Shown: positions 25,814-35,525 of the stretch, piece after piece
Numbering within the stretch: position 1 is the first letter of the stretch
Layout: each line of letters begins with the position of its first letter
From: Halapricum desulfuricans
GTDB lineage: Archaea > Halobacteriota > Halobacteria > Halobacteriales > Haloarculaceae
Length of the DNA: 64,000 nt
NCBI RefSeq assembly: GCF_017094525.1
Contig: NZ_CP064788.1
Location: 62,001-126,000 of the forward strand
Reading direction: 5' to 3'
Program-made: the position numbers and the translations under genes
The notes under the pieces: model-generated
Told to the model about the DNA's origin: nothing
The model's database searches: none
Seen by the model: the letters and a program-made list of their open reading frames with translations, nothing else

Positions 25814-28186
25814 GTGGCCTCTCACGCAGACAGCGAGACCGAACTCCCCGTCTCCGAGGTGCTCCCGGAGTTCGCCGACGCCTTTCCCTTCGAGCGGTTC
25901 AACCGGATGCAGACCGAGACGCTGCCGGCGCTGCTGGAGCGTTCGGACAACGTCGTCGTGAGCGCGCCGACCGCCAGCGGCAAGACCGCCATCGCCGAGG
26001 TCGCGATCAGCGAGACGATCCGGGCCGGCGGGACCGCGCTCTTTATCGCTCCGCTTCGCGCGCTCACCAACGAGAAAGAGCGCGAGTGGGAGCGCTTCGA
26101 GGAACTGGGCTATTCGGTGTACGTCGTCACCGGCGAGCGCGACCTCAATCCGCGCCGGGCCGAGCGCGCGGACGTGCTCGTGATGACTCCCGAGAAGGCC
26201 GACTCCGCCACGCGCAAGCACGACACGCCGCGGTACTCCTTTATTACCGACATCGATACTTGCGTCATCGACGAGGTACACCTGCTCGACTCCGAGCGCC
26301 GTGGGTCGGTGCTCGAGGTGACGATCTCGCGGTTCCGGCGGCTCTGTGACCCCCGGATCGTCGCGCTGTCGGCGACGATGCCCAACGTCGAGGACGTGGC
26401 CGACTGGCTCGACGCCCCGCCGGAGACGACCTTCGAGTTCGGTGAGTCCTACCGGCCGGTCCCGCTCAACGCCGACGTCAAGACCTACACGCACGGCGAC
26501 AACGCCTTCGCCGACAAGTACCGCCGGCTCTATCGCGCGATGGACCTCGTCGAACCCCATCTCGAGGACGACGGGCAGGCGCTGGTCTTCGTCTCCTCGC
26601 GGCAGGACACCGTCCAGGCCGCCAAGAAGGCCCGCGACGAACTGGTCGAACGCGATGTCCCGATGGGCGCGCGCGGCGACTACGACTTCCACAACGACGC
26701 CGCCGAGCTGAGTAACGACACGCTCCGCCAGTCGGTGCTGGACGGCGTCGCCTTCCACCACGCCGGCCTCTCACGGGACGACAAGAACCGCGTCGAGCGG
26801 TGGTTCCGCGAGGGGAAGATCCAGTTGCTGTTCTCGACGTCGACGCTCGCCTGGGGCGTGAACCTGCCCGCCCGCTGTGTCGTGATCCGGGATACGAAGT
26901 ACCACGATCCACTCGAAGGCGAGGTCGACATGAGTCCCCTCGACGTCCTCCAGATGCTCGGGCGAGCGGGCCGGCCCGGCTACGACGACACCGGCTACGC
27001 CTGGGTGATCGCCGACCGGGGCGAGGCCGACAAGTACCGGCGGCTGCTGCGGGACGGCAAGGACATCGAGTCTCGGCTGGCCGAGGACCTCGAGTCCCAC
27101 CTCAACGCCGAGATCGCGATGGGGACGATCGACGACCTGGAGGACGTGCTCTCGTGGCTGGAGACGACCTTCTATCACGTCCGGGCCGGGAGCGCCCCCG
27201 AGCAGTACGCCAGCGCCGGGGACTTCCGCGAGCACGCCTCGCGGACGCTGCGCGGGCTGGTCGATCGCGGCTTCATCGAGATGGACGCGGACCTCTCTGT
27301 CGACGCGACGGCGCTGGGGCGGCTCGCCTCGAAGTTCTACCTGCGGCTCGACACCGCCCGGTCGTTCGCGGACCTGGCCGAAGCGGCCGACGAACTGACC
27401 GACGACGCCGTCCTCAGAGCCGTCGCCCAGGCCGGCGCCTTCGACAGCGTCTCGGCCCGACAGGACGAGGAAGACGCCGTCGAGGCGGTACTGGGCGGTC
27501 GCGGCGAGTCGCTCGATCCCGGCCCGCGAAAGGTGTATGCGATCCTTCGGTCGGGGATGAACGGCACCGTCCCCTCGGAGCTGAAAAGCGACGCCTGGGT
27601 GATCCGCCAGAACGCGCTTCGCCTGCTGGCCGCGCTGCGGGCGTTTCTCGATCGGTTCGCGGGCGCTCGCGAGGCGAACCTGGCCCGCCGGGTCGAGGCC
27701 CGCGTCGAGCACGGCCTCAGCGAAGGTGCGGTCGGGCTGACGGCGATCGACGGCGTCGGGTCCGGTCGGGCGAAAACGCTTGCGACCGCGGGCTTCGCGA
27801 CGCCGACCGACGTGGTTGACGCCGACCGCGACGAACTGGTCGCCGCCGGCCTGAGCGACGGCGTCGCCGAACGGATCCAGGAACACGCCGGGGACCTCCC
27901 CCGGGTCGTCGTCGAGTGGGGATCGTTCCCCGAGACGATCGCCCGCGGCGACAACAGCATGCAGGAAGTCACCGTCCGCAACGTCGCCGGCGGTGCCCGC
28001 GCCGGCGTCCGGGTCACGGTCAACGGCGTCGAGATGACTGCCACCGACTGCTATCTCGGCGAGACGACGCTCCCCGTCGGTGTCTTCGGTGGCGACGCGG
28101 ACGAACTCACGTTTCGGGTAGAGGTCGCTTATCCTGAACTCCCGCTGGAGCCGGTCGTCGAAACCCGGTCCGTCAGCGTTTCGTAG
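25814..28186 (+). CDS. Ski2/Hel308-type superfamily 2 helicase
   Basis: This 790-residue ATP-dependent helicase probably acts in DNA repair or fork restart. Motifs in order: Q-type start region FNRMQTETLPALL, Walker A APTASGKTAIAE, PLRALTNEKE, DEVH box in CVIDEVHLLDSERRG, SATMPNVEDVADWL, FVSSRQDTVQAAK, TLAWGVNLPARCVVIRDTKY and QMLGRAGRPGYDD. A winged-helix region follows, then helix-hairpin-helix motifs (GLTAIDGVGSGRAKTL) and an Ig-like C-terminal tail. The start is GTG 25814; no in-frame ATG precedes it. It is Hel308-like but I would not assign hel308 itself. Confidence 0.9.
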   Translation: MASHADSETELPVSEVLPEFADAFPFERFNRMQTETLPALLERSDNVVVSAPTASGKTAIAEVAISETIRAGGTALFIAPLRALTNEKEREWERFEELGYSVYVVTGERDLNPRRAERADVLVMTPEKADSATRKHDTPRYSFITDIDTCVIDEVHLLDSERRGSVLEVTISRFRRLCDPRIVALSATMPNVEDVADWLDAPPETTFEFGESYRPVPLNADVKTYTHGDNAFADKYRRLYRAMDLVEPHLEDDGQALVFVSSRQDTVQAAKKARDELVERDVPMGARGDYDFHNDAAELSNDTLRQSVLDGVAFHHAGLSRDDKNRVERWFREGKIQLLFSTSTLAWGVNLPARCVVIRDTKYHDPLEGEVDMSPLDVLQMLGRAGRPGYDDTGYAWVIADRGEADKYRRLLRDGKDIESRLAEDLESHLNAEIAMGTIDDLEDVLSWLETTFYHVRAGSAPEQYASAGDFREHASRTLRGLVDRGFIEMDADLSVDATALGRLASKFYLRLDTARSFADLAEAADELTDDAVLRAVAQAGAFDSVSARQDEEDAVEAVLGGRGESLDPGPRKVYAILRSGMNGTVPSELKSDAWVIRQNALRLLAALRAFLDRFAGAREANLARRVEARVEHGLSEGAVGLTAIDGVGSGRAKTLATAGFATPTDVVDADRDELVAAGLSDGVAERIQEHAGDLPRVVVEWGSFPETIARGDNSMQEVTVRNVAGGARAGVRVTVNGVEMTATDCYLGETTLPVGVFGGDADELTFRVEVAYPELPLEPVVETRSVSVS

Positions 28187-31100
28187 GCTGTTATTCCACT
28201 GATTTATGACCAGATTGGATAACAAGTATTAAATACTAGTCCTGAAAATCCGCGCATATGGGTGGGGATCGAAGCAATTCGATCGCTGTCGTACTGGCAG
28301 CGATACTTGTCGTCTCCGCGATAACGACGCCAGTTCTGGCAAGCGGTATTGGTAACAGCTCACGCGATCTCTCCAAACAGGATCCTGCTAGTGTCACTGT
28401 GCTGGATGACGTGTCGAGCAGCCAGTCGAACGCAGGCCACGGACCGCCCGGCCACAACCGGGCTCGAGACCCGTCGAACGTTTCCGTTCCAGATATCCCG
28501 ACTAACAACTCGATTCAGTCGCTGATACTTGCTCGGGATCGTGCATTAGCGCTCGCAGACGAGCACGACAAGTCTGCATCCGAGTTCGAACGGGTCGCAG
28601 ACCTGACAAACGAATCAATCGAGGAGTATCGACAGTTCGATCGAATCGATTCACGCGCCGCTTTCGTGACCGGGATTCGGGCTCAGCGTGCGCTATCGAA
28701 GCTAGCCAAGCACAGCGACGAGGACGCGATCGAGAACGTCAGCAAACCGCTTTTCGAAGCGTACAACCGGAGCAGTCGCATCGCCGTCCTCGACGCTTCC
28801 CATGCCGTTGCTGTCTACGAATCGGAGTTCCGAAATCCGGGTCAGCGTCAACGAGTCGAGAGACTCGATAAAACGGCGTGTACAGACACTCACGCAGCTG
28901 CGGAACGCCTGGAAACACGCCGATAGAACGCTCGATGCAATCGAAGCCAATACACAGCCGACGCTTACCCTTTCTCACAGGCGCGCTTTCGAGCACAACG
29001 GGACGGTCGTCGTTCCGCTCCGCGTGACCGTCCGTGACGTTCGGCCTTTCGAGTACGACAACGCGACTGTTAACGTGTCGCAGGAATCTGTCGATCCGGG
29101 GTCCGTGTCGCTTCGGTCACCCGAATCACCGGCAACTGCCGCAACCGGATCCACACTGTTGCGGTTCGAAAACCTGACACAGAATGCCACTGTCACCGCT
29201 TTGGCTCCTTCGGCACACGACGATGAACGTAGCGTCACTGTCACGCGAACGCTGAATCTCAGTAATATCGAGGTACTCCGGACATCGCCTGCGCCGGACG
29301 AGCACCGAAACGTCTCGATCACTGACGACAGTTCAGGCGTTACGGTCGAAGCCAGCGGAGAGGGGCTCAGCCGTGGATCGCTGCGGATCGAAGACGAGAC
29401 ACCGGCGTCGAACTCGTCGTATCGTGCAGGTCCGATGGTCCGTATCGAAAGCGAACGGCCAATCGAGAACGCAACTGTCCACGTCCCGATTACTGGCGAC
29501 GTTTCCCCTGAAAGTAACCTCTCGGTATACACCTGGGACCCGACGAGTGTGGAGCCGTGGACCGCTGTCGAGACGGATATCGACCCTGATGCGGGCATTG
29601 CCACGGCCGAGGTCGATCACTTCTCGTACTTCTCGGTGTTCCGGGTCGAGGCATGGAACGACACCACAAGTGATACGATCTCGCTGGAAGACGAGCACGT
29701 TGAGGGGAACCTCACTGGAAACGTCAGCACTGGCGATCCGCTGAAGGCGGAGTTCGCGTTCGTCATCGATACCAGTGGGAGCATGGGCGGTGAGCGGATC
29801 CGGTACGCGAGAGACGCCGCCAGGCGTTTCGTCGGTGCACTCTTCGAGGACGAACGTGCTGGACTCGCGACCTTCGACGATCACGGTCGATTGGTCGCCG
29901 GTCTCACGACCGGTCACGCCGCGCTTAATCGCACTCTCTCCTCGCTCGGAACTGGCGGTTCGACGAACACCGGCGGCGGTTTGCAGGCTGGGATCGACGA
30001 GCTCACGACCAATGGATGGGACAACCGGTCGAAGGAGATGCTCCTCCTGGCTGACGGAGGAACGAACACCGGGCCGAACCCGGTGAGCGTCGCCGAAACT
30101 GCCGCTGAGCACAATATCACCGTCAACACTGTCGGCGTTGGCTCCGGCATCGACGAGAACGAGTTACGGTCGATCGCCGGCGCGACGGGCGGGGACTTTT
30201 ATCACGTCCAGTCCGCTGAAGACCTCCCCGAAACGTTCGAACGAGTCGCGGAGAACCGCAGCATCTCTCTCAAGGACTCGGATGGAGACAGCATTCCCGA
30301 CGCCGTCGAGCAGATGGATCTGCGGATGCCGACCGGTGGTCCAGGCGTCGTCGGCGAACCGTTACATCTCGATCCGTTCGCGAAGGATACGTCGGGTAAC
30401 GGGATCTGGGACAACGACACCGTCGACGTGGAGTACCGGGTCGTCGGGGACGACAACGAGACGAAACTCCACGCACAGGTCACGGACGCGAAATCGCACC
30501 CGGCCCGACTCGACACGACCGGAAACGGCCTACCAGACCGCGAGCAGATCGAGGGGTGGGAGATCCAGTATACACCGGATCGCGAGCACACCCGGACGCT
30601 TATGGAAGATCTGGCGGACGCAGAGGACTTCTCCGAACTCGACGATCCGGAGGCGTACTTCGAGATCGAGACCGGCGCGGCGAATCCGCTGGTCGAAGAT
30701 ACCGATGGCGACGGCCTTACCGACCTCGAAGAGCGCCAACTCGGGACCAACCCGAGTGTGGGAGATACGACGGGTGACGGCATTTCTGACAGTCGCGCAG
30801 TCAGTGGTGACGCCGATCCGACGCTGTACGACATCACGCCGCCGGAACTCGACGTCTACTACGTGGCCTGGGAGAAGCAACCGTGGAGTTTCGACACTGA
30901 CTACGAGGTCCAGTTCGCTGCTGAGGATCCGGCCGGACTCGGGAGCGCGACGGTGTTGCGTGGCGGCGACACGGAGACGAACCACCACCTGACGGGGCGG
31001 CACGATTCCGTCACGAGCGAGTTCACGACCGGGGCCTTCGATACGGTCACGGACTTCTACTCCGGGACCTCGATCACGGTCGAGGCGTCCGACCGGAACG

Positions 31101-31561
31101 ACAATACGGCCAAAGCGCTCGCGATTCAGCGCCACGATGTCTTCGGTCAGGTCGCCACGAAACTCTCGGCAGAGGGAATCGTGGGTTACGAACAGACCAA
31201 ATCGCTGGGGACGCTGTCGGGGCTCTCGACTGGTGGTGTCGAGACCGCTGAGATGTTGCAGGCGATGGTGACCGATCCGGTCGGCTATCTCAAGACGACC
31301 GCGCAGGTCGTCTCGCAGCTCGATGAGATGGACGAACTCATCCGGCAGTTGCCGGCCTCGGTCGAGACCCAACAGAAGCGTAACAACCCTCACGAGGAGG
31401 GGACGCAGGCCTATCGGGCCTACCGTCAGGGCTGGTACGAAGGCTATCTCGGATATCTGGTGCTAGAGACGGCCCTGCCCAGTGGCCAACTCGGGAAGGC
31501 CGCCAAGAGCTCGAGCAAATTCCAGCGTGCGGTCCAGACCCTGGACAAGGCCGGGCGACTC

Positions 31562-31640
31562 ATACTGCCGGCTGTAAGTTCGTAAAGATATTCGCCACCC
31601 GGGGTGGCGAATTCCTTCAGTGTGTTACAGCCGGCAGTAT
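31562..31640. mobile_element. 79-bp inverted-repeat element, family B, copy 1, inside the toxin gene
   Basis: It begins ATACTGCCGGCTGTAA and ends TTACAGCCGGCAGTAT (16-bp perfect terminal inverted repeats), with an inner stem TTCGCCACCC/GGGTGGCGAA. Its reverse complement matches 52961-53040 at all but about three positions. Removing it together with one flanking C restores the toxin reading frame (codon ending 31561 to codon starting 31642), which shows it was inserted into an intact gene. Confidence 0.85.
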
Positions 31641-31735
31641 CAGCAAGGCCGCCAAGTATGCGGCCAAGACTGCCGACACGGCGAAAGCGCCGGTCAGATA
31701 CACGGGCTATCAACTCTCGCGGGGGTTAGCCGCGA

Positions 31736-31904
31736 CGAAGACGATTGGCCAGCAGACGGGTCGGCACCTGCTCGAGGGTGCGAGGACGACCGCGAAGCAA
31801 GTTCGATGGGCACGCCACACCAGGCGGATGGACGCAGCGACGGCTCGACTGGCTGCTGACGGCGGGGCTGATTTCCGACGGGGCGTGTACCGGGCGGCCG
31901 ACAG
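31736..31904 (+). repeat. pre-toxin repeat R1, copy 1
   Basis: A 169-bp stretch encoding TIGQQTGRHLLEGARTTAKQ and what follows, within the pre-toxin region. It recurs at 35526-35694 with four substitutions by eye. Near identity at DNA level, including third codon positions, indicates recent duplication or gene conversion. Confidence 0.9.
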
Positions 31905-32003
31905 TGAGGCGATCGACTCCTTCGACCAGATCGACGACGCGGTTCGGAAGATCGACGAGTTGGACGGGCCTGCGAACCGCCGGGCGAAGTTGTTGGTTTA
32001 CGA
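31891..32003 (+). repeat. pre-toxin repeat R2, copy 1
   Basis: A 113-bp stretch encoding RAADSEAIDSFDQIDDAVRK and following residues. It recurs at 33965-34077 with one substitution by eye. In both places it directly precedes the divergent toxin-specific part. Confidence 0.9.
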
Positions 32004-32622
32004 GACCGACGGGCCCGGTGTCAAGTTGGTCGACGACATGGACAGGGCCGACCTTCGAACGCTATTCCAGAGTGTCGAATCGCGAGACACGCTGGCGAGA
32101 CTCTCTCGACAATTCGACGCCGGGACCGTCGAGAGTCGGCACCTCGATGAAATCACCGATCTGCTGGACAGTGGCGACATGGACGGAGCTGATCTGGGTC
32201 GGTTCTCCCAGATACTCGATCAGCGCGACAGCGATCCAATGATCGATTCAGAGGTTGGCGCCGATGATCTACTGACGGCCGTTCGAAAGAACTCAGATCT
32301 CAGTGATACCAGATTCACTCTAAAAGATCAAAAGAGTAGGGTCCGGTGGCTAGAAGACGGGAATTCTCAAGCTGGCTGGAAACATATCTTGCAACGTCAC
32401 GAAAATCAGTTCTACGATCTGCCAGGGATTTCGACTCGAGACGACATACAACACTTGGTTTACCGAACTATAAAGGAGGGAAAAGCCTATCCTGACCCTG
32501 ATGAGGGAACCGTCTACATCATGAATGTTGGTAGCGACTCGAAAGTGATGGTTTTAGTGGGTGGCAACGGATACGTTGTGACGGCTAGACCAGGAACGCC
32601 AAGTTGGTTCGAAAAATAGACC

Positions 32623-33105
32623 ATGGGTCGAGAATGCACACTTGAGGTAGAGATCCTTGGAATCGACTCCGAGGCCGAATATCAGGGTCGAGTGTACGAC
32701 CAGACCGTTAGTCTCCGTCCGACAACTGAGAACCTAAGCGTTGAATATATCAGAGTATTAGATTCGGGTTCACCACTGCAAGTGACCGAAGATATGATCG
32801 GACAAATTTGTAATGTCAAACTTTTGATCAACCCTGAAAGGGAGATCTCTATAGAGCAGATCTCCGATCCGGATATCATGGAACTTGCGGACCCACTATC
32901 AAAATGGAGTTACCGGTTTATGGGGACGGTCCCGGAATTCGACACAGATCGAGAGATTCTACAGTTGGACATCGGAGACGGATGTGTGATTATCGATCTA
33001 AACGATTCGATACGGGAATTGATCAAGGGGAGAAATGGTCTCCCGAATGGGAAGTTCGCGGTTTCGGCAGCTAGAACTGACTTAATTGATATCGAGATAG
33101 CGTAG
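32623..33105 (+). CDS. candidate immunity protein 1
   Basis: This 160-residue acidic protein starts MGRECTLEVEILGIDSEAEY and is mostly predicted beta structure without a signal peptide or membrane segment. I recognise no family. It begins 3 bases after the stop of the toxin tip and is AT-richer than the chromosome. Position, size, acidity and cytosolic character are those of an immunity protein that neutralises the preceding toxin. Confidence 0.6.
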   Translation: MGRECTLEVEILGIDSEAEYQGRVYDQTVSLRPTTENLSVEYIRVLDSGSPLQVTEDMIGQICNVKLLINPEREISIEQISDPDIMELADPLSKWSYRFMGTVPEFDTDREILQLDIGDGCVIIDLNDSIRELIKGRNGLPNGKFAVSAARTDLIDIEIA

Positions 33106-33120
33106 TTCGATCCCGCGTAG

Positions 33121-33264
33121 CAAATTGTTGATTTTCTTCAGACGGGATATGATATCAAACGAGTGAAGGTAATTGTCCAGAAGGATGGGACAATCAAGAC
33201 CGCGTTCCCGAAGTCTGGGGGTGCCGTGGAAAAATGGCTATTTGCAATTGGTGAATGGACATGA
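33121..33264 (+). pseudogene. remnant C-terminal tip of a second toxin
   Basis: After an in-frame stop at 33118 there are 47 codons reading QIVDFLQTGYDIKRVKVIVQ, KDGTIKTAFPKSGGAVEKWL, FAIGEWT. A Gly-Tyr helix end followed by paired strands with TAFP is the usual last part of several small nuclease toxins in polymorphic systems. No start codon or N-terminal part remains. Its TGA overlaps the ATG (33261) of the next gene as ATGA, exactly as in intact toxin-immunity pairs. Confidence 0.6.
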
Positions 33265-33770
33265 CCGAAACGACAATTGAATTTAACTTCGATGAGGAGG
33301 CTCACGAGTCATTCGAAACGGGATCTAATGATCCTGCTGTCGGCGCCCGAGTTCAGATTGGGGATACGTACGTAGTTGGGGGTCCTGGCTCATATACGCG
33401 AGAGTTTATCGAGGCCTTTGTAATTGGACTTATAGAAGCTGGATTGGCTATCCTCAACGAGGAAGGGTATGTACTCGATTATTATATAGATGCGATGTAT
33501 CTCGTCTTCGAGCCGATCGACGAGGAGCGGGTAAACCTTGCATTCTGCTACAGCGAGCGAGCAGTGGAAGATCCGGACTATCGAGGAAAACGATCCCCGA
33601 AACTCCACGAACCCGAAGCAGTTGCCCCCACGCGACAACTCGCTGAGGAGATCTCTTCAGCAGCCGAGACGTACCTGGATGTCGTCCAGCAGTACGACCC
33701 GGAGGCCGGTACGGACCACGTCGAACCGTTGTTGACAACATTGAAGGAGAAACTGAACGATCAGTTCTGA
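33261..33770 (+). CDS. candidate immunity protein 2
   Basis: The protein (169 residues from ATG 33261; ATG 33255 is two codons longer) is acidic and has no signal peptide: MTETTIEFNFDEEAHESFET ... GSYTREFIEAFVIGLIEAGL. The 33261 start is preferred because it overlaps the stop of the toxin remnant. I do not recognise its family. It follows a toxin fragment, so it is read as the surviving immunity gene of a displaced cassette. Confidence 0.6.
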   Translation: MTETTIEFNFDEEAHESFETGSNDPAVGARVQIGDTYVVGGPGSYTREFIEAFVIGLIEAGLAILNEEGYVLDYYIDAMYLVFEPIDEERVNLAFCYSERAVEDPDYRGKRSPKLHEPEAVAPTRQLAEEISSAAETYLDVVQQYDPEAGTDHVEPLLTTLKEKLNDQF

Positions 33771-33802
33771 AAACCAATAAATGAGGATATTTCGGCGATA
33801 AT

Positions 33803-34726
33803 TTTACGCTAGAAAAAGGTATTGCCAGCCGACGGCGTGCCTTCAGGGACCTCGTGCGGCAGACAGATACCGCCGCGGTGGAAGTCCTGGCGAAAAGCGA
33901 CGGGCCAGCCCGCCGGGTAGCTGCCGACGGCGGGGTTGACAACGGCTTCCGGATCGGAATTGCCCGGGCGGCCGACAGTGAGGCGATCGACTCCTTCGAC
34001 CAGATCGACGACGCGGTTCGGAAGATCGACGAGTTGGACGGGCCTGCGAACCGCCGGGCGAAGCTGTTGGTTTACGACACGGACGGTGCTGGGGTCAAAC
34101 TGGTCGACGAACTGGACGATTCGACGCTACGAACAGTCCTCGATATGGATATCGACCGCGCCCGCGAACTGCGGAGCGCCTTCGCTCGACAATATGACCA
34201 AGGTAATGCTGACCTGACGCAGATCGAGAACTTCGCAAAGCATACCGACAATCTGGAGGGTATCGACGGGCTGAACAACGGCCCAGTCGATGACTTTATG
34301 CAAGCAGGTGGCTCCGGGAACGTTCGCGGTGCGCTTGACGAGGTACGACGGGCCGACGACATCGGTGCAGAAAATATCGAGCGGATGAGTCTCGAAGTCT
34401 ATGATGGAAAAGAGAGAGTTGGGGAGTTAGACATTCAGGTTGAATCCGGGAAAATTGTCGAATCGAAAGGATCGTTCGGATATACGGAAGAAGGAATCAG
34501 TAATGAACTCCGGAAGAAACTCAGAACGATGAGGGTGCACGAGGACGTCCATATTGACGGAAATACGCTAGAAATCCGTGCCAATCAAGTCGGAGACAAG
34601 AACCTCATAAGAACACAAATCAACCAATGGGAAGAGACAGTAGCAACAAACGCAAAATGGAATCAAGCAAACGTCGATATCAGGATCGTTGTTGAAGATG
34701 GATCTAGAACAGTTATTGGCGGATGA
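33803..34726 (+). pseudogene. orphan toxin cassette: pre-toxin segment plus nuclease-like tip
   Basis: The frame opens after TAA 33800-33802 with FYARKGIASRRRAF and has only a GTG at 33854 as an early start. It has no signal or VWA part, so it is a displaced C-terminal cassette. It carries the R2 pre-toxin repeat (33965-34077), then a specific segment and a tip of about 120 residues: GELDIQVESGKIVESKGSFG and then helices and strands (NTLEIRANQVGDKN, ANVDIRIVVEDG). ELD followed by VESK is a possible PD-(D/E)XK nuclease core. It could be reactivated by recombination with the main gene through R2. Confidence 0.6.
33965..34077 (+). repeat. pre-toxin repeat R2, copy 2
   Basis: A 113-bp stretch matching 31891-32003 with one substitution by eye. 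The next DNA remains similar for about 40 bases (GGTGTCAAGTTGGTCGACGA-like) and then diverges completely into a different toxin. Confidence 0.9.
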
Positions 34727-34741
34727 ATCTTGGGTGATACA

Positions 34742-35482
34742 ATGGAAGACTACGATAGAATAGAAATCGTCTATATCTTCGATGAAGAGCCTTCCCTATC
34801 TTCATACGAATCTCTTTTCGAAGAGTTCCCGACATACCCTGGGCCAGAGTATAGTACAGACGAATTCAGCATGAGCTATCGGGATGAAAACCAGGGTGTT
34901 AACGAAGTATATGATTTCGGTAAATATGATGATGTAATCCAAGTCATCTCAACATATCCAAATTGGTCGATTAGTGTCCCATTGGCTCACGACGAGTTGA
35001 CTGTAGTCTCTAATCAGGGAGGGGTTGGACTCCTCTCTGAATCTCCTCACTTCTTAGAATTCACAACATGGATTTATGGGTTAGAAGACACTGAAGACGA
35101 AGAACATCGTAATAGAGTCGAACAGCGTCGTCAAGAATTCGTCGAAGTACTTGCTCAAGCCGCAGACATTCTCGAACCGACGTGGGGCTTCGGCCGCCGC
35201 GGTGGCCTCGCTATCGGCGAGGATGAGACAATCGAAGACCTTGCGACGAGGACCAAGCCACCGCTGTACGAGTACAATGTCTTCCGAGAGGAGACAGTCG
35301 AAGCAATCGGCCGGGAGCGCGTTCTTTCAGCACCGGCATATTACGTCGAAGAACTGGATTGGGGTGGCGTTTTCATGGCCGTGACGGAACCACCGAGGCA
35401 GTGCGGCCACGAAGACCAGCCCTGCGATGAAGTCGCCGAACATTTGGGACTGCCACTGGCGAACACTGAGCGGTATCACTAA
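34742..35482 (+). CDS. candidate immunity protein 3
   Basis: This 246-residue protein starts MEDYDRIEIVYIFDEEPSLS; ATG 34742 is preferred to TTG 34730. It has no signal peptide and is strongly acidic. A helix (VEQRRQEFVEVLAQAADILE) precedes PTWGFGRRGG and a C-terminal part of more usual haloarchaeal composition (LDWGGVFMAVTEPPRQCG). It starts 15 bases after the stop of the orphan toxin cassette, so it is probably the matching immunity gene. The first two thirds are AT-rich and the last third is GC-rich, which may mark a recombination joint. Confidence 0.6.
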   Translation: MEDYDRIEIVYIFDEEPSLSSYESLFEEFPTYPGPEYSTDEFSMSYRDENQGVNEVYDFGKYDDVIQVISTYPNWSISVPLAHDELTVVSNQGGVGLLSESPHFLEFTTWIYGLEDTEDEEHRNRVEQRRQEFVEVLAQAADILEPTWGFGRRGGLAIGEDETIEDLATRTKPPLYEYNVFREETVEAIGRERVLSAPAYYVEELDWGGVFMAVTEPPRQCGHEDQPCDEVAEHLGLPLANTERYH

Positions 35483-35525
35483 CCGTTGTTGCTCTTTTAA
35501 CGACGATCGGGACTGCTGACAACGT

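Larger units (their letters stand above)
28258..32619 (+). pseudogene. secreted VWA-domain polymorphic toxin, broken by a frameshift and an 80-bp insertion
   Basis: The ancestral gene encoded about 1430 residues. It begins with a Sec signal peptide (SIAVVLAAILVVSAITTPVL); AGTATTAAATACT-like DNA about 27 bases upstream gives a promoter. The first frame stops at 28926, but the protein clearly continues one frame on from about 28830 (VNESRDSIKRRVQTLTQLRN). Next come a surface beta region, a VWA domain with MIDAS motif DTSGSMGG (about 29770) and its LLLADGGTNTG, thrombospondin-3-like calcium repeats (DSDGDSIPDAVEQ, DTDGDGLTDLEERQLGTNPS), and an Ala/Lys-rich pre-toxin region. An inverted-repeat element at 31562-31640 adds an early stop (31583). 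Beyond it the frame resumes at 31642 with SKAAKYAAKTADTAK and runs to a C-terminal toxin domain. Architecture fits polymorphic toxins; the target is unknown. Confidence 0.75.
31642..32619 (+). pseudogene. severed pre-toxin region and C-terminal toxin tip of the VWA toxin
   Basis: This is the continuation of the VWA toxin after the inserted element. Residues SKAAKYAAKTADTAKAPVRY and an Arg/Ala-rich stretch lead into the repeated pre-toxin segment AADSEAIDSFDQIDDAVRKI. The last 90 or so residues form the toxin tip, with GWKHILQRHENQF, then DDIQHLVYRTIKEGKAY and YIMNVGSDSKVMVLVG. A His-rich helix followed by paired beta strands is the pattern of BECR-fold (barnase/EndoU/colicin-like) RNase toxins; this assignment is by pattern only. 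The immunity-like gene starts 3 bases after its stop. GTG or ATG codons inside could allow separate translation. Confidence 0.65.

Noticed and set aside
28802-31585. An independent gene starting at ATG 28802
   Set aside because: It would lack a signal peptide although it encodes an extracellular VWA protein, and the preceding frame supplies the signal and matching helical sequence; a frameshift in one gene is more likely.
31562-31640. Reading the element inside the toxin gene as a terminator
   Set aside because: It interrupts a coding frame that resumes right after it, and a nearly identical copy exists 21 kb away; an insertion explains this better.
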